From NCBI GenBank assembly GCA_937124965.1, contig CAKZLB010000039.1, positions 62,001-126,000 of the forward strand: 64,000 bases of DNA. Reading direction: 5' to 3'. The DNA is from an uncultured Bacteroidota bacterium. GTDB taxonomy: Bacteria > Bacteroidota > Bacteroidia > NS11-12g > UBA9320. The position numbers and the translations under genes are program-made. Under the pieces are notes generated by a model. That model saw only the letters and a program-made list of their open reading frames with translations. It ran no database searches and had not been told where the DNA came from. Shown piece after piece: positions 1 to 9,600 of the stretch. Position 1 is the first letter of the stretch, and the number at the start of each line of letters is the position of its first letter.

Positions 1-2019
1 TTTATACAAGATAGAATGAGTGGTCAATCGAAACAGGCATTTGTTTCTGCGGAAGTCACTGGACCATCGTTGTTATTTGGATTTAAAGACAAAAGTGGTT
101 TTTCATTTACAACAAAAACTAGGGTATTTGCAAGCATCAATAAACTAAACGAGGATTTACTTAAAATCTTCGTAGCAGATTTTGATACATCTGCTCCAGG
201 ATATTCACCAAAAAGCCATCAAGAACAATATCTCAATCAGCAAAATGTACAAACCAATTTTGGTGCTGGAGGGATGGCTTATCAAGAGTTTGCGTTTAGT
301 TACGCAAGCATATTGCACGATAAAAAAGAGCATTTTGTTAAAGGTGGTGCGTCAATCAAATATTTGATAGGATTGGCTGCAGCTTATGTTCGTGTTGATG
401 AGTTAGCATATGAGTTGGTTGGTGAAGACTCACTTCGCATGACTGCAGCGACAATGAACCTTGCGTATACTAGTGATCAATATTTTTCGGATCCTGACCG
501 CCGTTTAAATGACTATCTCGGTAAAAATAAACTTGGAAGAGGTGTTGGTTTAGATATTGGTGCTGTCTACGAGTTTCGACCAAATTACAAAGAATACAAC
601 TATCGAATGGATCGACGTAAACACGAAGATCGAACGGTTAACAAATACAAGTTTAAGATAGGTGCAGCAATTACAGATTTGGGTCGAATAAAGTTCGATA
701 ACTCCCCATATACTAAGAACTTAGATATTATATCAAATGGAGATACGGTTGATTGGGCTGATTTTGAAGAAGTGGCGAAATTCGCAGGTACAAATGATAT
801 AGATTCTTTTACTGTGGGACTTTTCCCGAGCACAACAATTGACAATTCATTTAAAGCAAAACTTCCAGCAAGCCTGAATCTTAATTTTGACTACAATATC
901 AATGATATTTGGTTTGCCAATGCATCGTATGTTCAAACATTACGTGGGAACAAGGTCCGTGGCGTTCGAAAGCAAAATGTTCTAGCTCTAGGAGCACGTT
1001 ACGAAACCAGAAGGTTTGAAGCCTCGAGTAATTTAATTTTTGGCAGATTTTATAACCAAGTCGCATTAAGTGCATTTTTCCGATATGGACCAGTATTTAT
1101 TGGTAGCGATAATCTCGGTGGCGTAATTACCGCTAAGTCTACAAATGGAATAAACATTTATGCAGGTGTCCAATTACCAATTCTACATAATCGAATTCCT
1201 GATAAAGATGGTGATGGTACAAGTGATGAAAAGGATAAGTGTCCAGATACGTTTGGGAGTGAATATGCTAAAGGTTGTCCAGACGCCGACGATGACCGAG
1301 TGCCCGACTTTAAAGACAAATGCCCAACGGTTCCTGGAGCACGAAACGCTGAGGGATGTCCTGATGAAGATTTAGATGGTGTTTCGGGAATAGCTGACAA
1401 GTGTCCGACAGAACCCGGAACGGCCGAGCACGAAGGATGCCCAGATACGGACGGTGATGACGTGCCAGACCATTTAGATGCTTGTATTGACGAAGCAGGT
1501 CTGACAGAGTATAATGGTTGCCCAGATCCGTTTATCGCAGAAAACACAGATAAAACTGAGGAAACAAAAGAACCTGTACAAGAAGTTACAGAAAAAGACC
1601 CAACTGACGAAAAGCCGAAGAGCTGGGAGCCTACAGAATCTGACCCACACCCTGAGGTGATCAAAAAAGAAGTTGTTAAGGAAAAACCTCGGGTTGAACC
1701 AAAACCTGTTATCACACCATCGGATAACCTAACGGTAGACGATGTTGCAAACATTATGGATTATGCGAACTATGATTTTTACCTAATTCTAGGGGCTTAT
1801 AAGAATAAAGTTTTAGCCGATGATTTGGTGAAGAAATTGAACAGACAAGCTGGTGTGTTGACATACATCTATTACGATGAAACGAATCAAATGAACTATG
1901 TTACTTTTGGTCGTGTAACAAACAAGCCTCGAGCATTAGAGCAACTAGCTAAGCTTAAAAAACCAAGTGTCGATCGTTTGATAAACGGTCATGTTTGGTG
2001 GAAAAAGGTTCCCAAATAA
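1..2019 (+). CDS. Outer-membrane (DUF5723-like) protein with TSP3 repeats, N-terminus cut by window edge
   Basis: The frame is open from the first base, so the ATG at 16 is probably internal and the true start lies upstream. About the first 395 visible residues look like a Bacteroidota outer-membrane beta-barrel of the DUF5723/PorP-like type (many aromatic alternating strands; my family call is by resemblance). Nucleotides 1201-1524 encode four thrombospondin type-3 calcium-binding repeats, each exactly 27 residues, of the pattern D-x-D-x-D...KCP...GCP. A Glu/Lys/Pro-rich linker follows. The last ~85 residues resemble a SPOR-like peptidoglycan-binding fold (YDFYLILGAYKNK, then a repeated beta-strand near VTFGR). 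The architecture barrel, TSP3 stalk, wall-binding tail is OmpA-like in logic: an outer-membrane protein tethered to the cell wall. A hairpin terminator follows directly. Confidence 0.7.
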   Translation, partial: FIQDRMSGQSKQAFVSAEVTGPSLLFGFKDKSGFSFTTKTRVFASINKLNEDLLKIFVADFDTSAPGYSPKSHQEQYLNQQNVQTNFGAGGMAYQEFAFSYASILHDKKEHFVKGGASIKYLIGLAAAYVRVDELAYELVGEDSLRMTAATMNLAYTSDQYFSDPDRRLNDYLGKNKLGRGVGLDIGAVYEFRPNYKEYNYRMDRRKHEDRTVNKYKFKIGAAITDLGRIKFDNSPYTKNLDIISNGDTVDWADFEEVAKFAGTNDIDSFTVGLFPSTTIDNSFKAKLPASLNLNFDYNINDIWFANASYVQTLRGNKVRGVRKQNVLALGARYETRRFEASSNLIFGRFYNQVALSAFFRYGPVFIGSDNLGGVITAKSTNGINIYAGVQLPILHNRIPDKDGDGTSDEKDKCPDTFGSEYAKGCPDADDDRVPDFKDKCPTVPGARNAEGCPDEDLDGVSGIADKCPTEPGTAEHEGCPDTDGDDVPDHLDACIDEAGLTEYNGCPDPFIAENTDKTEETKEPVQEVTEKDPTDEKPKSWEPTESDPHPEVIKKEVVKEKPRVEPKPVITPSDNLTVDDVANIMDYANYDFYLILGAYKNKVLADDLVKKLNRQAGVLTYIYYDETNQMNYVTFGRVTNKPRALEQLAKLKKPSVDRLINGHVWWKKVPK

Positions 2020-2022
2020 TCT

Positions 2023-2054
2023 AAAGTTTCTTTAAGCGTATTCAGAAACTTTTT
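2023..2054 (+). terminator. Hairpin terminator after the TSP3-repeat protein
   Basis: A perfect 9-bp inverted repeat (AAAGTTTCT at 2023-2031, AGAAACTTT at 2044-2052) with a 12-base loop begins three bases after the stop codon, and the right arm runs into a short T tract. The stem is AT-rich, so its strength is moderate. Confidence 0.6.
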
Positions 2055-2577
2055 GACTATTTTTCGTTGCTTCACCGCATTAATACACCCAGAAATAAAG
2101 TTAGGTATTAGAAAATTTTGGTTAAACCGAAAGTGTAGGTTACGTTGCTTGGTATAGTCACTAGTCCATTAGCAGGACGCGGCGAATTTGTAGAAGCCGA
2201 ATGATAGTGTTTCTGTCTAGCCATCAATCAAAGGTAGAAGCCAGCATATCAAGCAATGATGCGAAGCGCGGGTGGCCAAAAATAATCGGCGATGTGGGAT
2301 GGAGGGTGTTGGTGGCCAAGGTGAGGAGAAGGGTTTGTGCGCACCAAAACGAAGGGCATTATTATTTTTATGTTTTTTCCGCCAGACGTCGGACAGGTCT
2401 TGTTTCGTTCTTTTTTCAAAAAAAGAATGAAAACCAGGTTATAGGGCTGGTAAGCCCTAAAAGAAGATTAAAGGTTTCAGATTGATGATTAGTACCTTGA
2501 CCATTTGAGAGACTAAATCCGAACTTGGTATAACTTTACGGTGAAGCATTATTTTTTAAATAAATAGTTGAACTGAA
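2055..2577. other. Long gene-free gap with a GC-skewed, hairpin-rich element
   Basis: No convincing gene lies here. From about 2150 to 2400 the plus strand becomes G-rich and visibly richer in GC than the flanks. It contains two copies of GTAGAAGCC (2190-2198 and 2234-2242) and two of GGTGGCCAA (2271-2279 and 2311-2319). Two hairpins follow: CGTTCTTTTTT/AAAAAAGAATG (2406-2416 with 2419-2429, one G-U pair) and a perfect TAGGGCT/AGCCCTA stem with a 4-base loop (2442-2459). A 94-codon open frame (2201-2485) crosses it but has no family resemblance that I recognise. It may be an intergenic repeat element or a decayed gene; I cannot tell which. Confidence 0.45.
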
Positions 2578-2585
2578 TACCTTTG
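2578..2585 (+). promoter_or_regulatory. -7 box TACCTTTG before the SRPBCC membrane protein gene
   Basis: TACCTTTG matches the Bacteroidota sigma-A -7 consensus TAnnTTTG. Only four bases separate it from the ATG at 2590, so the transcript would be leaderless or nearly so. No clear TTG -33 element is seen; a T-rich stretch sits at the expected distance. Confidence 0.55.
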
Positions 2586-2589
2586 TGAA

Positions 2590-3138
2590 ATGAAAATTAT
2601 CAAGTACGTCCTAATTTTTGTGGGTTTTGGTTTAATCGGAACATTATTAGCCACATTTTTTGCGCCAAAAGAACATATTGTTACGCATGATGTAAGCATA
2701 AATCGACCTGTCGAAGCGTGCTGGGATGCGACATTTAACCCTACGACCATAACCATTTGGCGAGATCACCTTGATTCAGTGGAAACTATTGAGGGAAAGT
2801 ATGATGAGTCTGGCTACAGTGCCCATTTTGTTTTTATTGATAAAGAACAAGTTTCGAAACCAATATATAAATTAGATTCTGTTCAACGCTTGGCACTGGC
2901 AAAATCAACGATTTTGCTAAACGAGAAAATACAATTGGATACGCGGTACGAGTTTGCTGCAATAGATTCAATGAATACTCGTATGCACATAACAACAAAG
3001 CTTACTCCAAAAGGGTGGCTGTACAAAGTGATGTTTAGTGGTTCTGGAAACGGATTGGACGCAAAACGAAAAACCGAGCTCGACAATCTTAAAAAATGGT
3101 TAGAGAATCAAGCTACTAACACTGCAACAAACTTGTAA
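2590..3138 (+). CDS. Membrane-anchored SRPBCC-fold protein
   Basis: The protein has one N-terminal transmembrane helix (about residues 5-24) followed by a START/polyketide-cyclase-like (SRPBCC) domain, recognisable by an early motif (INRPVEACWDATFNP), a mixed beta region and a long amphipathic C-terminal helix (NGLDAKRKTELDNLKKW). SRPBCC domains bind hydrophobic ligands, but nothing here identifies the ligand. The ATG lies four bases after a -7 box, which fixes the start. The 3' end overlaps the convergent DUF456 gene by 31 bp, so the last ten codons are coding on both strands. Confidence 0.7.
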   Translation: MKIIKYVLIFVGFGLIGTLLATFFAPKEHIVTHDVSINRPVEACWDATFNPTTITIWRDHLDSVETIEGKYDESGYSAHFVFIDKEQVSKPIYKLDSVQRLALAKSTILLNEKIQLDTRYEFAAIDSMNTRMHITTKLTPKGWLYKVMFSGSGNGLDAKRKTELDNLKKWLENQATNTATNL

Positions 3139-3599
3139 CCGATATAAACAACAACACCCAGTTTTAGGATTACTCCACCAACAAAACCAAGGAATGACCC
3201 GAGACCAGAACGAAGGGCGATTTTTTTGTCTTGACCTGTAATTAGCTCTCCAATTAAGGCTCCAAGAAATGGGCCAATGAGTATAGTTAGTGGGCCGAAA
3301 ATTGGGAAAATGAAAGCGAGAATAAGTCCAACGATACTACCACGCTTTCCTGCATCTGTTCCACCAAATTTTTTGGTTCCCCAAATAGGTAGAAAATAAT
3401 CAATAACGGTTGCAGCAATGGCAACTACGGCATACCAAAATAATGATTTTCCTGTAAGATGTTCTCCTGCAGTGCTATGAAATTCTGCAGCGATTAACGC
3501 AAAGTAGGCAATAGGTGGCCCAGGAATTATTGGAGCAATGCATCCAACAACTCCAAGGAGGAGCAAGATTGAACCAATGATGATTAATACTAAATCCAT
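3108..3599 (-). CDS. DUF456 family membrane protein
   Basis: This is a small (163 residue) hydrophobic protein with about four membrane segments and the glycine/proline-rich pattern of DUF456 (GCIAPIIPGPPIAY, a PIWGTKKFGGT loop, then GPFLGALIGELITGQ). The function of the family is unknown. I place the start at the ATG at 3599 rather than at the TTG at 3632, because a TATATTTG -7 box lies between them, four bases upstream of the ATG. The stop codon is inside the convergent SRPBCC gene. Confidence 0.75.
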   Translation of the reverse strand: MDLVLIIIGSILLLLGVVGCIAPIIPGPPIAYFALIAAEFHSTAGEHLTGKSLFWYAVVAIAATVIDYFLPIWGTKKFGGTDAGKRGSIVGLILAFIFPIFGPLTILIGPFLGALIGELITGQDKKIALRSGLGSFLGFVGGVILKLGVVVYIGYKFVAVLVA

Positions 3600-3603
3600 G
3601 AAA

Positions 3604-3611
3604 CAAATATA
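3604..3611 (-). promoter_or_regulatory. -7 box TATATTTG for the DUF456 gene
   Basis: On the minus strand this reads TATATTTG and ends four bases before the ATG at 3599. It matches TAnnTTTG and argues against any start further upstream. Confidence 0.6.
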
Positions 3612-3674
3612 AGTTGGAACCAATGCTTCCAAATAGGATTTTTACGAAAGCAAAGTGAAAGTCTATAAACAACG

Positions 3675-3682
3675 TATTTTTG
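3675..3682 (+). promoter_or_regulatory. -7 box TATTTTTG for the aldolase/hydratase operon
   Basis: TATTTTTG matches TAnnTTTG. Its last three bases are an in-frame TTG that could be mistaken for a start codon; the downstream ATG at 3698 fits transcription from this box with a leader of about ten bases. Confidence 0.55.
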
Positions 3683-3697
3683 AAGTCGATTTTACTT

Positions 3698-4705
3698 ATG
3701 CAACTATATATTCAAGACGTAACACTCAGAGATGGAATGCACGCCATTCGTCATCAATACACAAAGCAGCAGATTAGAGACCTTGCTAAATCTCTCGATG
3801 ACGCAAAAGTTGATGCTATCGAAATAGCTCATGGCGATGGTCTGGCTGGCGGTAGTTTCAATTATGGATTCGGCGCTCACACAGATTGGGATTGGTTGGA
3901 AGGAGTTGCAGAAGAGTTGAACCATGCAGTGCTTACAACATTACTTATTCCTGGAATTGGAACCATTGAGGACCTTAAAAAAGCATACGCTCTTGGTGTG
4001 CGATCGGTTCGTGTTGCAACGCATTGCACGGAGGCTGATATTTCGCAACAACACATTGAAGCTGCGAAAAAAATGGGCATGGACGTAGGCGGATTTCTAA
4101 TGATGTCGCATATGAGCGAGCCCACAAAACTTGCTGAACAAGCAAAGTTAATGGAGAGTTATGGTGCTGATTGTGTCTATGTTACGGACAGCGCAGGAGC
4201 ATTATTGATGCACGAGGTTGCAGATAGGATGAAGGCTTTTAAAGACACACTTAACGATTCTACTGAAATAGGAATCCATTGTCATCATAATTTAGGGCTT
4301 GGTGTTGCAAACACGATAGTAGCCATGGAACATGGAGCTAAACGATTGGATGCTTCTCTTGCAGGAATGGGTGCTGGTGCTGGTAACTGTCCGCTGGAGG
4401 TACTGATTGCAGTTTTAGATAAAATGAATGGAAATCATAATTCAGATTTACATAAACTGATGGACTTAGCTGATGATGTAATTCGACCGTTGCAAACACG
4501 ACCAGTAAGAGTTGATAGAGAGACGTTAAGCTTAGGATATGCAGGAGTTTATTCAAGTTTCTTATTACACAGTGAGCGCGCCGCTCAACGATATGGATTG
4601 GATACACGAGATATTTTAGAAGAGTTAGGTCGTCGAGAAATGGTCGGCGGACAAGAGGATATGATTTTAGATGTTGCACTTGATATGAAAAAGAATAAAA
4701 AATGA
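3698..4705 (+). CDS. 4-hydroxy-2-oxovalerate aldolase (DmpG/MhpE type)
   Basis: This class II pyruvate aldolase splits 4-hydroxy-2-oxovalerate (or a longer homologue) into pyruvate and an aldehyde at the end of meta-cleavage pathways. The N-terminal DVTLRDG motif (residues 7-13) followed by HAIRH supplies the catalytic Arg-Asp and His of the DmpG family; [11 protein letters not shown] carries the metal-binding histidines; [12 protein letters not shown] and a C-terminal communicating domain ([13 protein letters not shown]) complete the 335 residues, close to the family's usual length. The start is the ATG at 3698. Its stop overlaps the next gene's start (ATGA). In characterised systems the aldehyde is passed to an acylating dehydrogenase (DmpF); no such gene is adjacent here. 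Confidence 0.88.
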   Translation: MQLYIQDVTLRDGMHAIRHQYTKQQIRDLAKSLDDAKVDAIEIAHGDGLAGGSFNYGFGAHTDWDWLEGVAEELNHAVLTTLLIPGIGTIEDLKKAYALGVRSVRVATHCTEADISQQHIEAAKKMGMDVGGFLMMSHMSEPTKLAEQAKLMESYGADCVYVTDSAGALLMHEVADRMKAFKDTLNDSTEIGIHCHHNLGLGVANTIVAMEHGAKRLDASLAGMGAGAGNCPLEVLIAVLDKMNGNHNSDLHKLMDLADDVIRPLQTRPVRVDRETLSLGYAGVYSSFLLHSERAAQRYGLDTRDILEELGRREMVGGQEDMILDVALDMKKNKK

Positions 4706-5466
4706 ATCACAACGAAATAGCAGAAAAACTAGATAAAGCAGCGATTAGTGCTGAAGCGATCGAACAAATTAGTTTAACAGAGAGTTTTACTGAAGACGAA
4801 GCATACGAAATTCAGGCACTTTCTATGGAACAACGTTACGAACGTGGGGATGATTTTGTAGGACTCAAATTAGGGTTTACCAGTTTTGCCAAAATGGAGC
4901 AAATGGGTGTTCACGACATGATTTGGGGGCGACTTACTGAAAATATGTGGTTGGAAAACGGAGATGAAGTAAGCTTGTCAAAATTCATCCACCCACGTGC
5001 AGAACCAGAAATAGCATTTCGACTTTCACAAGATTTAGATCGTGAAATTAGCCTTGAAGAAATTCCTCAATACATCGATAGTGCTTGTGCAGCGATTGAA
5101 ATAATCGACTCACGGTATAAAAATTTCAAATTCTCTCTTGAGGATGTAATTGCTGATAATTGCTCGTCTTCAGGTTTTGTTTTGGGGAAATGGCAACCTC
5201 TACCATCGAATTTAAACGATTTAAAAATGACCTTGTCTTTCGACAATGAGGTAGTTGAGTCGGATTCAAGCAATGCAATTCTTGATAACCCATTTTTGTC
5301 AATTTGTAATGCTTCTAGGCTAGCTGCAAAGTATGGTCAATCATTTCCTAAAGGTTCAATTCTTCTCGCTGGAGCAGCAACACCTGCCGTTTTTGTTAAG
5401 CCAAATACTACCGTATCTGCAGAAGTTGATTCATTGGGCATTGCTGAAATAAGATTTACGGAATAA
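4702..5466 (+). CDS. 2-keto-4-pentenoate hydratase / 2-oxo-3-hexenedioate decarboxylase family
   Basis: The protein belongs to the fumarylacetoacetase-fold hydratase/decarboxylase group (MhpD, DmpE, DmpH). It shows the KLGFTS substrate loop, the acidic metal-binding pair in [17 protein letters not shown], and the late [11 protein letters not shown] segment. These enzymes add water to a 2-oxo-enoate (hydratase) or decarboxylate 2-oxo-hexenedioate; the sequence does not let me choose. It is translationally coupled (4-bp overlap) to the aldolase, whose substrate it would supply, so the two probably run consecutive steps in degrading an aromatic compound such as a catechol or 2-aminomuconate derivative. 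Confidence 0.85.
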   Translation: MNHNEIAEKLDKAAISAEAIEQISLTESFTEDEAYEIQALSMEQRYERGDDFVGLKLGFTSFAKMEQMGVHDMIWGRLTENMWLENGDEVSLSKFIHPRAEPEIAFRLSQDLDREISLEEIPQYIDSACAAIEIIDSRYKNFKFSLEDVIADNCSSSGFVLGKWQPLPSNLNDLKMTLSFDNEVVESDSSNAILDNPFLSICNASRLAAKYGQSFPKGSILLAGAATPAVFVKPNTTVSAEVDSLGIAEIRFTE

Positions 5467-5539
5467 TATTTATTTCAAATTGTCAAACTCTCAAAACTTT
5501 GCAGTCATACATCTGTTGAACTACTAATAACTCAAGAGA

Positions 5540-6664
5540 ATGGAAACCAATGTGCGAATAACAAGAGGTATAATCATCGCGGTTGTGCTAATTGTAATAA
5601 CGTTTTTTGCTTATAAAGCTCTATCAAAAGAGGAAGAAAAAAAAGCCCCCAAAACCAGTTTTAGAAGCTTAAATGTTCAAACAGAAACTGCTGTAAATAA
5701 GGATGAAGATCTGCTGATTGATTTGAGCGGAAAGTTAGTTGCAAAAAATAGAATTGACATTTATGCTGAAGTGAGCGGTGTTTTAAATTCAAAAAAATTT
5801 AGAGAGGGCAATAGGTATAATCAAGGTCAAGTAATTGTTGATATTGATGATTCTGAGCTTGCATCGAATATTCAAGCTCAGAAAAGCGTTCTTCTCAATA
5901 GCATCTCGCAATTGTTGCCCGACTTATCCATAGACTTCCCAAACGAAGTAGAAAAATGGAAATCATTTGCGGCACAAATCGATTTTAATCAACGCTTACC
6001 AGAGCTACCAAGCGTTGGGAATGAAAAGTTAAAAACGTTCATTTCATCTCGAAATGTATTTACAAATTATTTCAATATAAAATCACTCGAAGTTCGCCGA
6101 TCGAAACATAAAATTAGTGCACCGTTTTCTGGAATGCTGAGTGAAGCTGCTATTAACCCAGGTACATTGGTCAGGATCGGTCAGCGACTTGGGACTTTCA
6201 TCCAACCTAATAGCTATGAGTTAGAAGCATCACTTAGCTTGGATGATTTAAAGTATGTCAAAGTAGGTAATACGGTCGAGCTTAAAAGTCCAGAGTTGAA
6301 CCAAATATGGACTGGAAGAATACTGCGAATCAACGAACAATTAGACGCTGCAACACAAACTGTCAAAGTGTATATTGGTGTGTCGGACAAAAACTTGAAG
6401 GAGGGACAGTACCTCAGTGCGGAAATTAAAGGAACAACACTTACGGAGGTGATTAAGATTCCACGTAAGTTGCTGTTAGAAAATAACGAACTGTATTTTT
6501 TAGAGAAAGATTCAATTCTTAAACGAGAAAAAGTACAAGTTGCGTACAAAGGCGCTGAATGGGTCTATATTAAAGGCTTGAACAATGGTGTTAAATACTT
6601 GAACCAAGCAGTTTCTAGCGCATATGATGGAATGATTGTTTCAGAAATCAAATCAGCGAAGTAG
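5540..6664 (+). CDS. RND efflux periplasmic adaptor (membrane fusion protein)
   Basis: This is the HlyD/AcrA-like adaptor that links an inner-membrane RND pump to an outer-membrane channel. It has an N-terminal membrane helix (about residues 8-28), a biotinyl-lipoyl half-domain (IYAEVSGVLNSKKFREGN ... GQVIVDIDDSEL), a short helical hairpin, the returning lipoyl half (KISAPFSGMLSEAAINPGTLV), a beta-barrel domain and a membrane-proximal tail. The hairpin region (roughly residues 110-185) is short. It is the first gene of a tight four-gene operon. A weak -7-like AAACTTTG lies at 5494-5501, which would give a leader of about 35 bases. No specific substrate can be read from the sequence. Confidence 0.88.
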   Translation: METNVRITRGIIIAVVLIVITFFAYKALSKEEEKKAPKTSFRSLNVQTETAVNKDEDLLIDLSGKLVAKNRIDIYAEVSGVLNSKKFREGNRYNQGQVIVDIDDSELASNIQAQKSVLLNSISQLLPDLSIDFPNEVEKWKSFAAQIDFNQRLPELPSVGNEKLKTFISSRNVFTNYFNIKSLEVRRSKHKISAPFSGMLSEAAINPGTLVRIGQRLGTFIQPNSYELEASLSLDDLKYVKVGNTVELKSPELNQIWTGRILRINEQLDAATQTVKVYIGVSDKNLKEGQYLSAEIKGTTLTEVIKIPRKLLLENNELYFLEKDSILKREKVQVAYKGAEWVYIKGLNNGVKYLNQAVSSAYDGMIVSEIKSAK

Positions 6665-6665
6665 C

Positions 6666-9600
6666 GTGAAGAAACTCATATCATTTTTTATTAAATATCC
6701 GATCACAGCGAATGTTGTGATGGTTTTGTTGATTTTATTTGGAACGATTTCGTACTTTCAATTAAATTCAAGTTTTTTTCCGATTATTCCAAGTCGAATA
6801 ATCAACATTCAATTAGTCTATCCTGGGTCGTCACCTGAAGAAATTGAAGAAGGCGTAGTTGTTAAAATTGAAGAAGAACTTAAGGGTGTTTCAGGCGTTG
6901 AGAGGATTACATCTAATAGTCAAGAAAATGCTGCAACCATAACGGTAGAGGTTGAAAAGGGCTATGAAACATCGATTGCTCTTGAAGATGTAAAAAATGC
7001 AGTAAATGCAATCAACTCATTCCCCGAAGGATTAGAGAAACCAATTGTGGTGCTTCGTGAAAATACTAATCCAACGGTGACTTTTGCACTTTCTGGTGCT
7101 GGTTTAGACTTGCTTACCTTAAAACAGTTTGCACGACAAGTTGAATCAGACTTGTTAAGTCATGAAGGTATTTCCAAGGTCGAATTAAGTGGATTCCCAG
7201 AGGAGGAGATTGAAGTAGCATTGAGCGAAGATGCAATGAAGGCATTTAACGTACGATTTGATCAAATATCTACAGCCATTCGTTCGAGCAATATTGATGT
7301 TACAGGAGGTACAATTAAAACTCCTGAGGAAGATTTATTGATTCGTGGGCGCAACAAAGGTTATTATGCGCATGAACTTGAAGCGATAGTTGTTAAGTCT
7401 ACGCAAGATGGCAAATTAGTGCGGTTGGGTGATGTAGCCACTGTGCGGGATAAGTGGGCCGACAATCCGAACAAAAATATTGTGAATAAGGAGCTTGGCG
7501 TAGAAATAGTCGTAAGTAGCACCGACGACCAAAACTTAATGGCTAATGCTGAATATGTTCGAGAATACATTGACGAGTTCAATGAAAAAAATACAAGATT
7601 AAAAGCAACGCTTATCTCTGACCGAAGTGTCACGTTGAATGAAAGACGAGACTTGCTTGTTAGAAATGGAGGTCAAGGAATGCTGCTTGTACTTCTATTA
7701 CTTGCATTGTTTTTAAATATTCGAATTGCATTTTGGGTGGCAGTAGGTATTCCAATTTCATTCTTTGGAATGATTGTTTTAGCGGCGTATGTTGGAGTAA
7801 CAATAAACGTCATATCGCTCTTCGGAATGATTATCGTTCTCGGTATTTTGGTCGACGATGCAATTGTTATTGCTGAAAATATTTTTCATCATTATGAAAA
7901 AGGTAAATCAGCTTTACGAGCAGCAGTTGACGGGACGTTGGAAGTCATAACTGCAGTTTTGTCAGCCGTGTTTACTACAATAATTGCTTTCTCGTTCTTT
8001 TTTATGGTTGATGGGCGTGCCGGAGATTTTTTCTCAGAATTGGCTTTTGTCGTTATCGCAACGTTATTGGTATCGCTTATTGAAGCACTAATTATTCTGC
8101 CTGCCCATATGGCTCACTCAAAAGCACTTGCTTCTGGTGCCAAGACGAAAAATAGGCTTGAAAGGTTTACCGACAAAATGATGTACTACCTCCGTGATAA
8201 AATATACTCACCGGTATTACGGTATTGCATTAACAATAAATTGCTCACCATGACCATTGCGTTTTGTGCAATTACATTAACAATCGGGGCTTTTCAAGGT
8301 GGCGTTATAAAATCGACGTTTTTTCCTTTTATTGAGCGAGATGATCTGTCAATCGTAGTAAACATGCCTTCAGGTACGCGTGAACAGATTACCGAGAGTA
8401 AATTGAAACAGGTCGAAAATGCAGTTTCTCGGGTAAATGAGAAATATCGTTTGAAACGAAAAGATAGTTTGGATATCGTTGACAATGTTGTCTTAAAAGT
8501 TGGTCCAAGCACACATACAGGTGTGGTAAATGTTTCGCTACTTAAAGGAGAAACACGAGGTATTCCAGCGTTTGAAATTGAAAATGCTATTCGCGAAGAA
8601 ACTGGTCTAATTGTAGGTGCTGAAAAAGTAACATTCGGAACTGCAAGTGCATTTGGTAAGCCCGTTTCAGTTACATTATTGAGCCGTGATTACGAACAAT
8701 TAAATCTTGCCAAAGATGAAGTGAAGGAAGCCATGAGTTCATTTTCAGAATTAAAAGATGTTGTGGAAAATATTCAGCCAGGACCACAAGAAATTAGACT
8801 AAAACTCAAAGATAAGGCTCATTTGTTAGGGCTAACTGAAGCAACTATTCTCGGACAAATTCGACAAGGATTTTTTGGACAAGAGGTTCAACGACTACAA
8901 CGAGGAGTAGACGAAGTGAAGGTTTGGGTGAGATATAACGAGTCAAATCGATCGTCTGTTAAAAATTTAGAAGATATGAGGATTCGTACTCAGACTGGCG
9001 AACAATATCCTTTGAAGGAATTGGCGACATATACAAAAGAGCGAGGCGTAATTGGTATTAATCATATCGACGCTCAAAGAGAAATAACGGTAGAAGCAGA
9101 TATTATTGGACCTCAAGTGAGTGCTCCGGATGTAATTGAAGATCTTAGATCAAATTATGTGACGCAGATTCTTGCTAAATATCCGCAGGTAACACCACTT
9201 TATGAAGGCCAAAATAGAGAGGCAGCCAAAACACAAAAATCAAGTAAAACTGCGTTGCCTGTAGTGCTTATTTTGATTATCTCTCTGATTATATTCACCT
9301 TTAGAAGTGTTGGGCAAACGCTGGCTATTTTTGCGCTTATTCCGTTTAGTTTGGTTGGAGTTGCTTGGGGCCATTATGTTCATTCAAACCAACTCAGCAT
9401 CCTTTCATTTTTGGGAATTGTTGCCCTTGTTGGAATCATCGTTAACGATTCCCTCGTCTTAGTTACCAAACTCAACTCGTTTTTGAAAGATGGGAAACGG
9501 TTTAAAGATGCAGTTTTTGAAGCAGGATACACACGGTTTAGGGCAATATTCTTAACGTCAGCAACTACTATAGCTGGATTAGCTCCTTTGATTTTCTTTG

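Noticed and set aside
1158-1754. Long antisense open frame (198 codons, minus strand) opposite the TSP3 repeats
   Set aside because: It is Ser/Gly/Thr-rich and mirrors the repeat coding on the plus strand; no start signal or family, so it is a shadow of the real gene.
2201-2485. 94-codon open frame in the intergenic element
   Set aside because: Composition is odd, no promoter or ribosome site, and the frame crosses two hairpins; more likely non-coding.
4338-4679. 113-codon minus-strand frame inside the aldolase gene
   Set aside because: Overlaps fully with a well supported enzyme gene and has no protein-like pattern.
6636-6665. TTG start of the RND pump overlapping the adaptor
   Set aside because: Adds a hydrophilic peptide before the first membrane helix; the GTG at 6666 just after the adaptor stop fits the family length.
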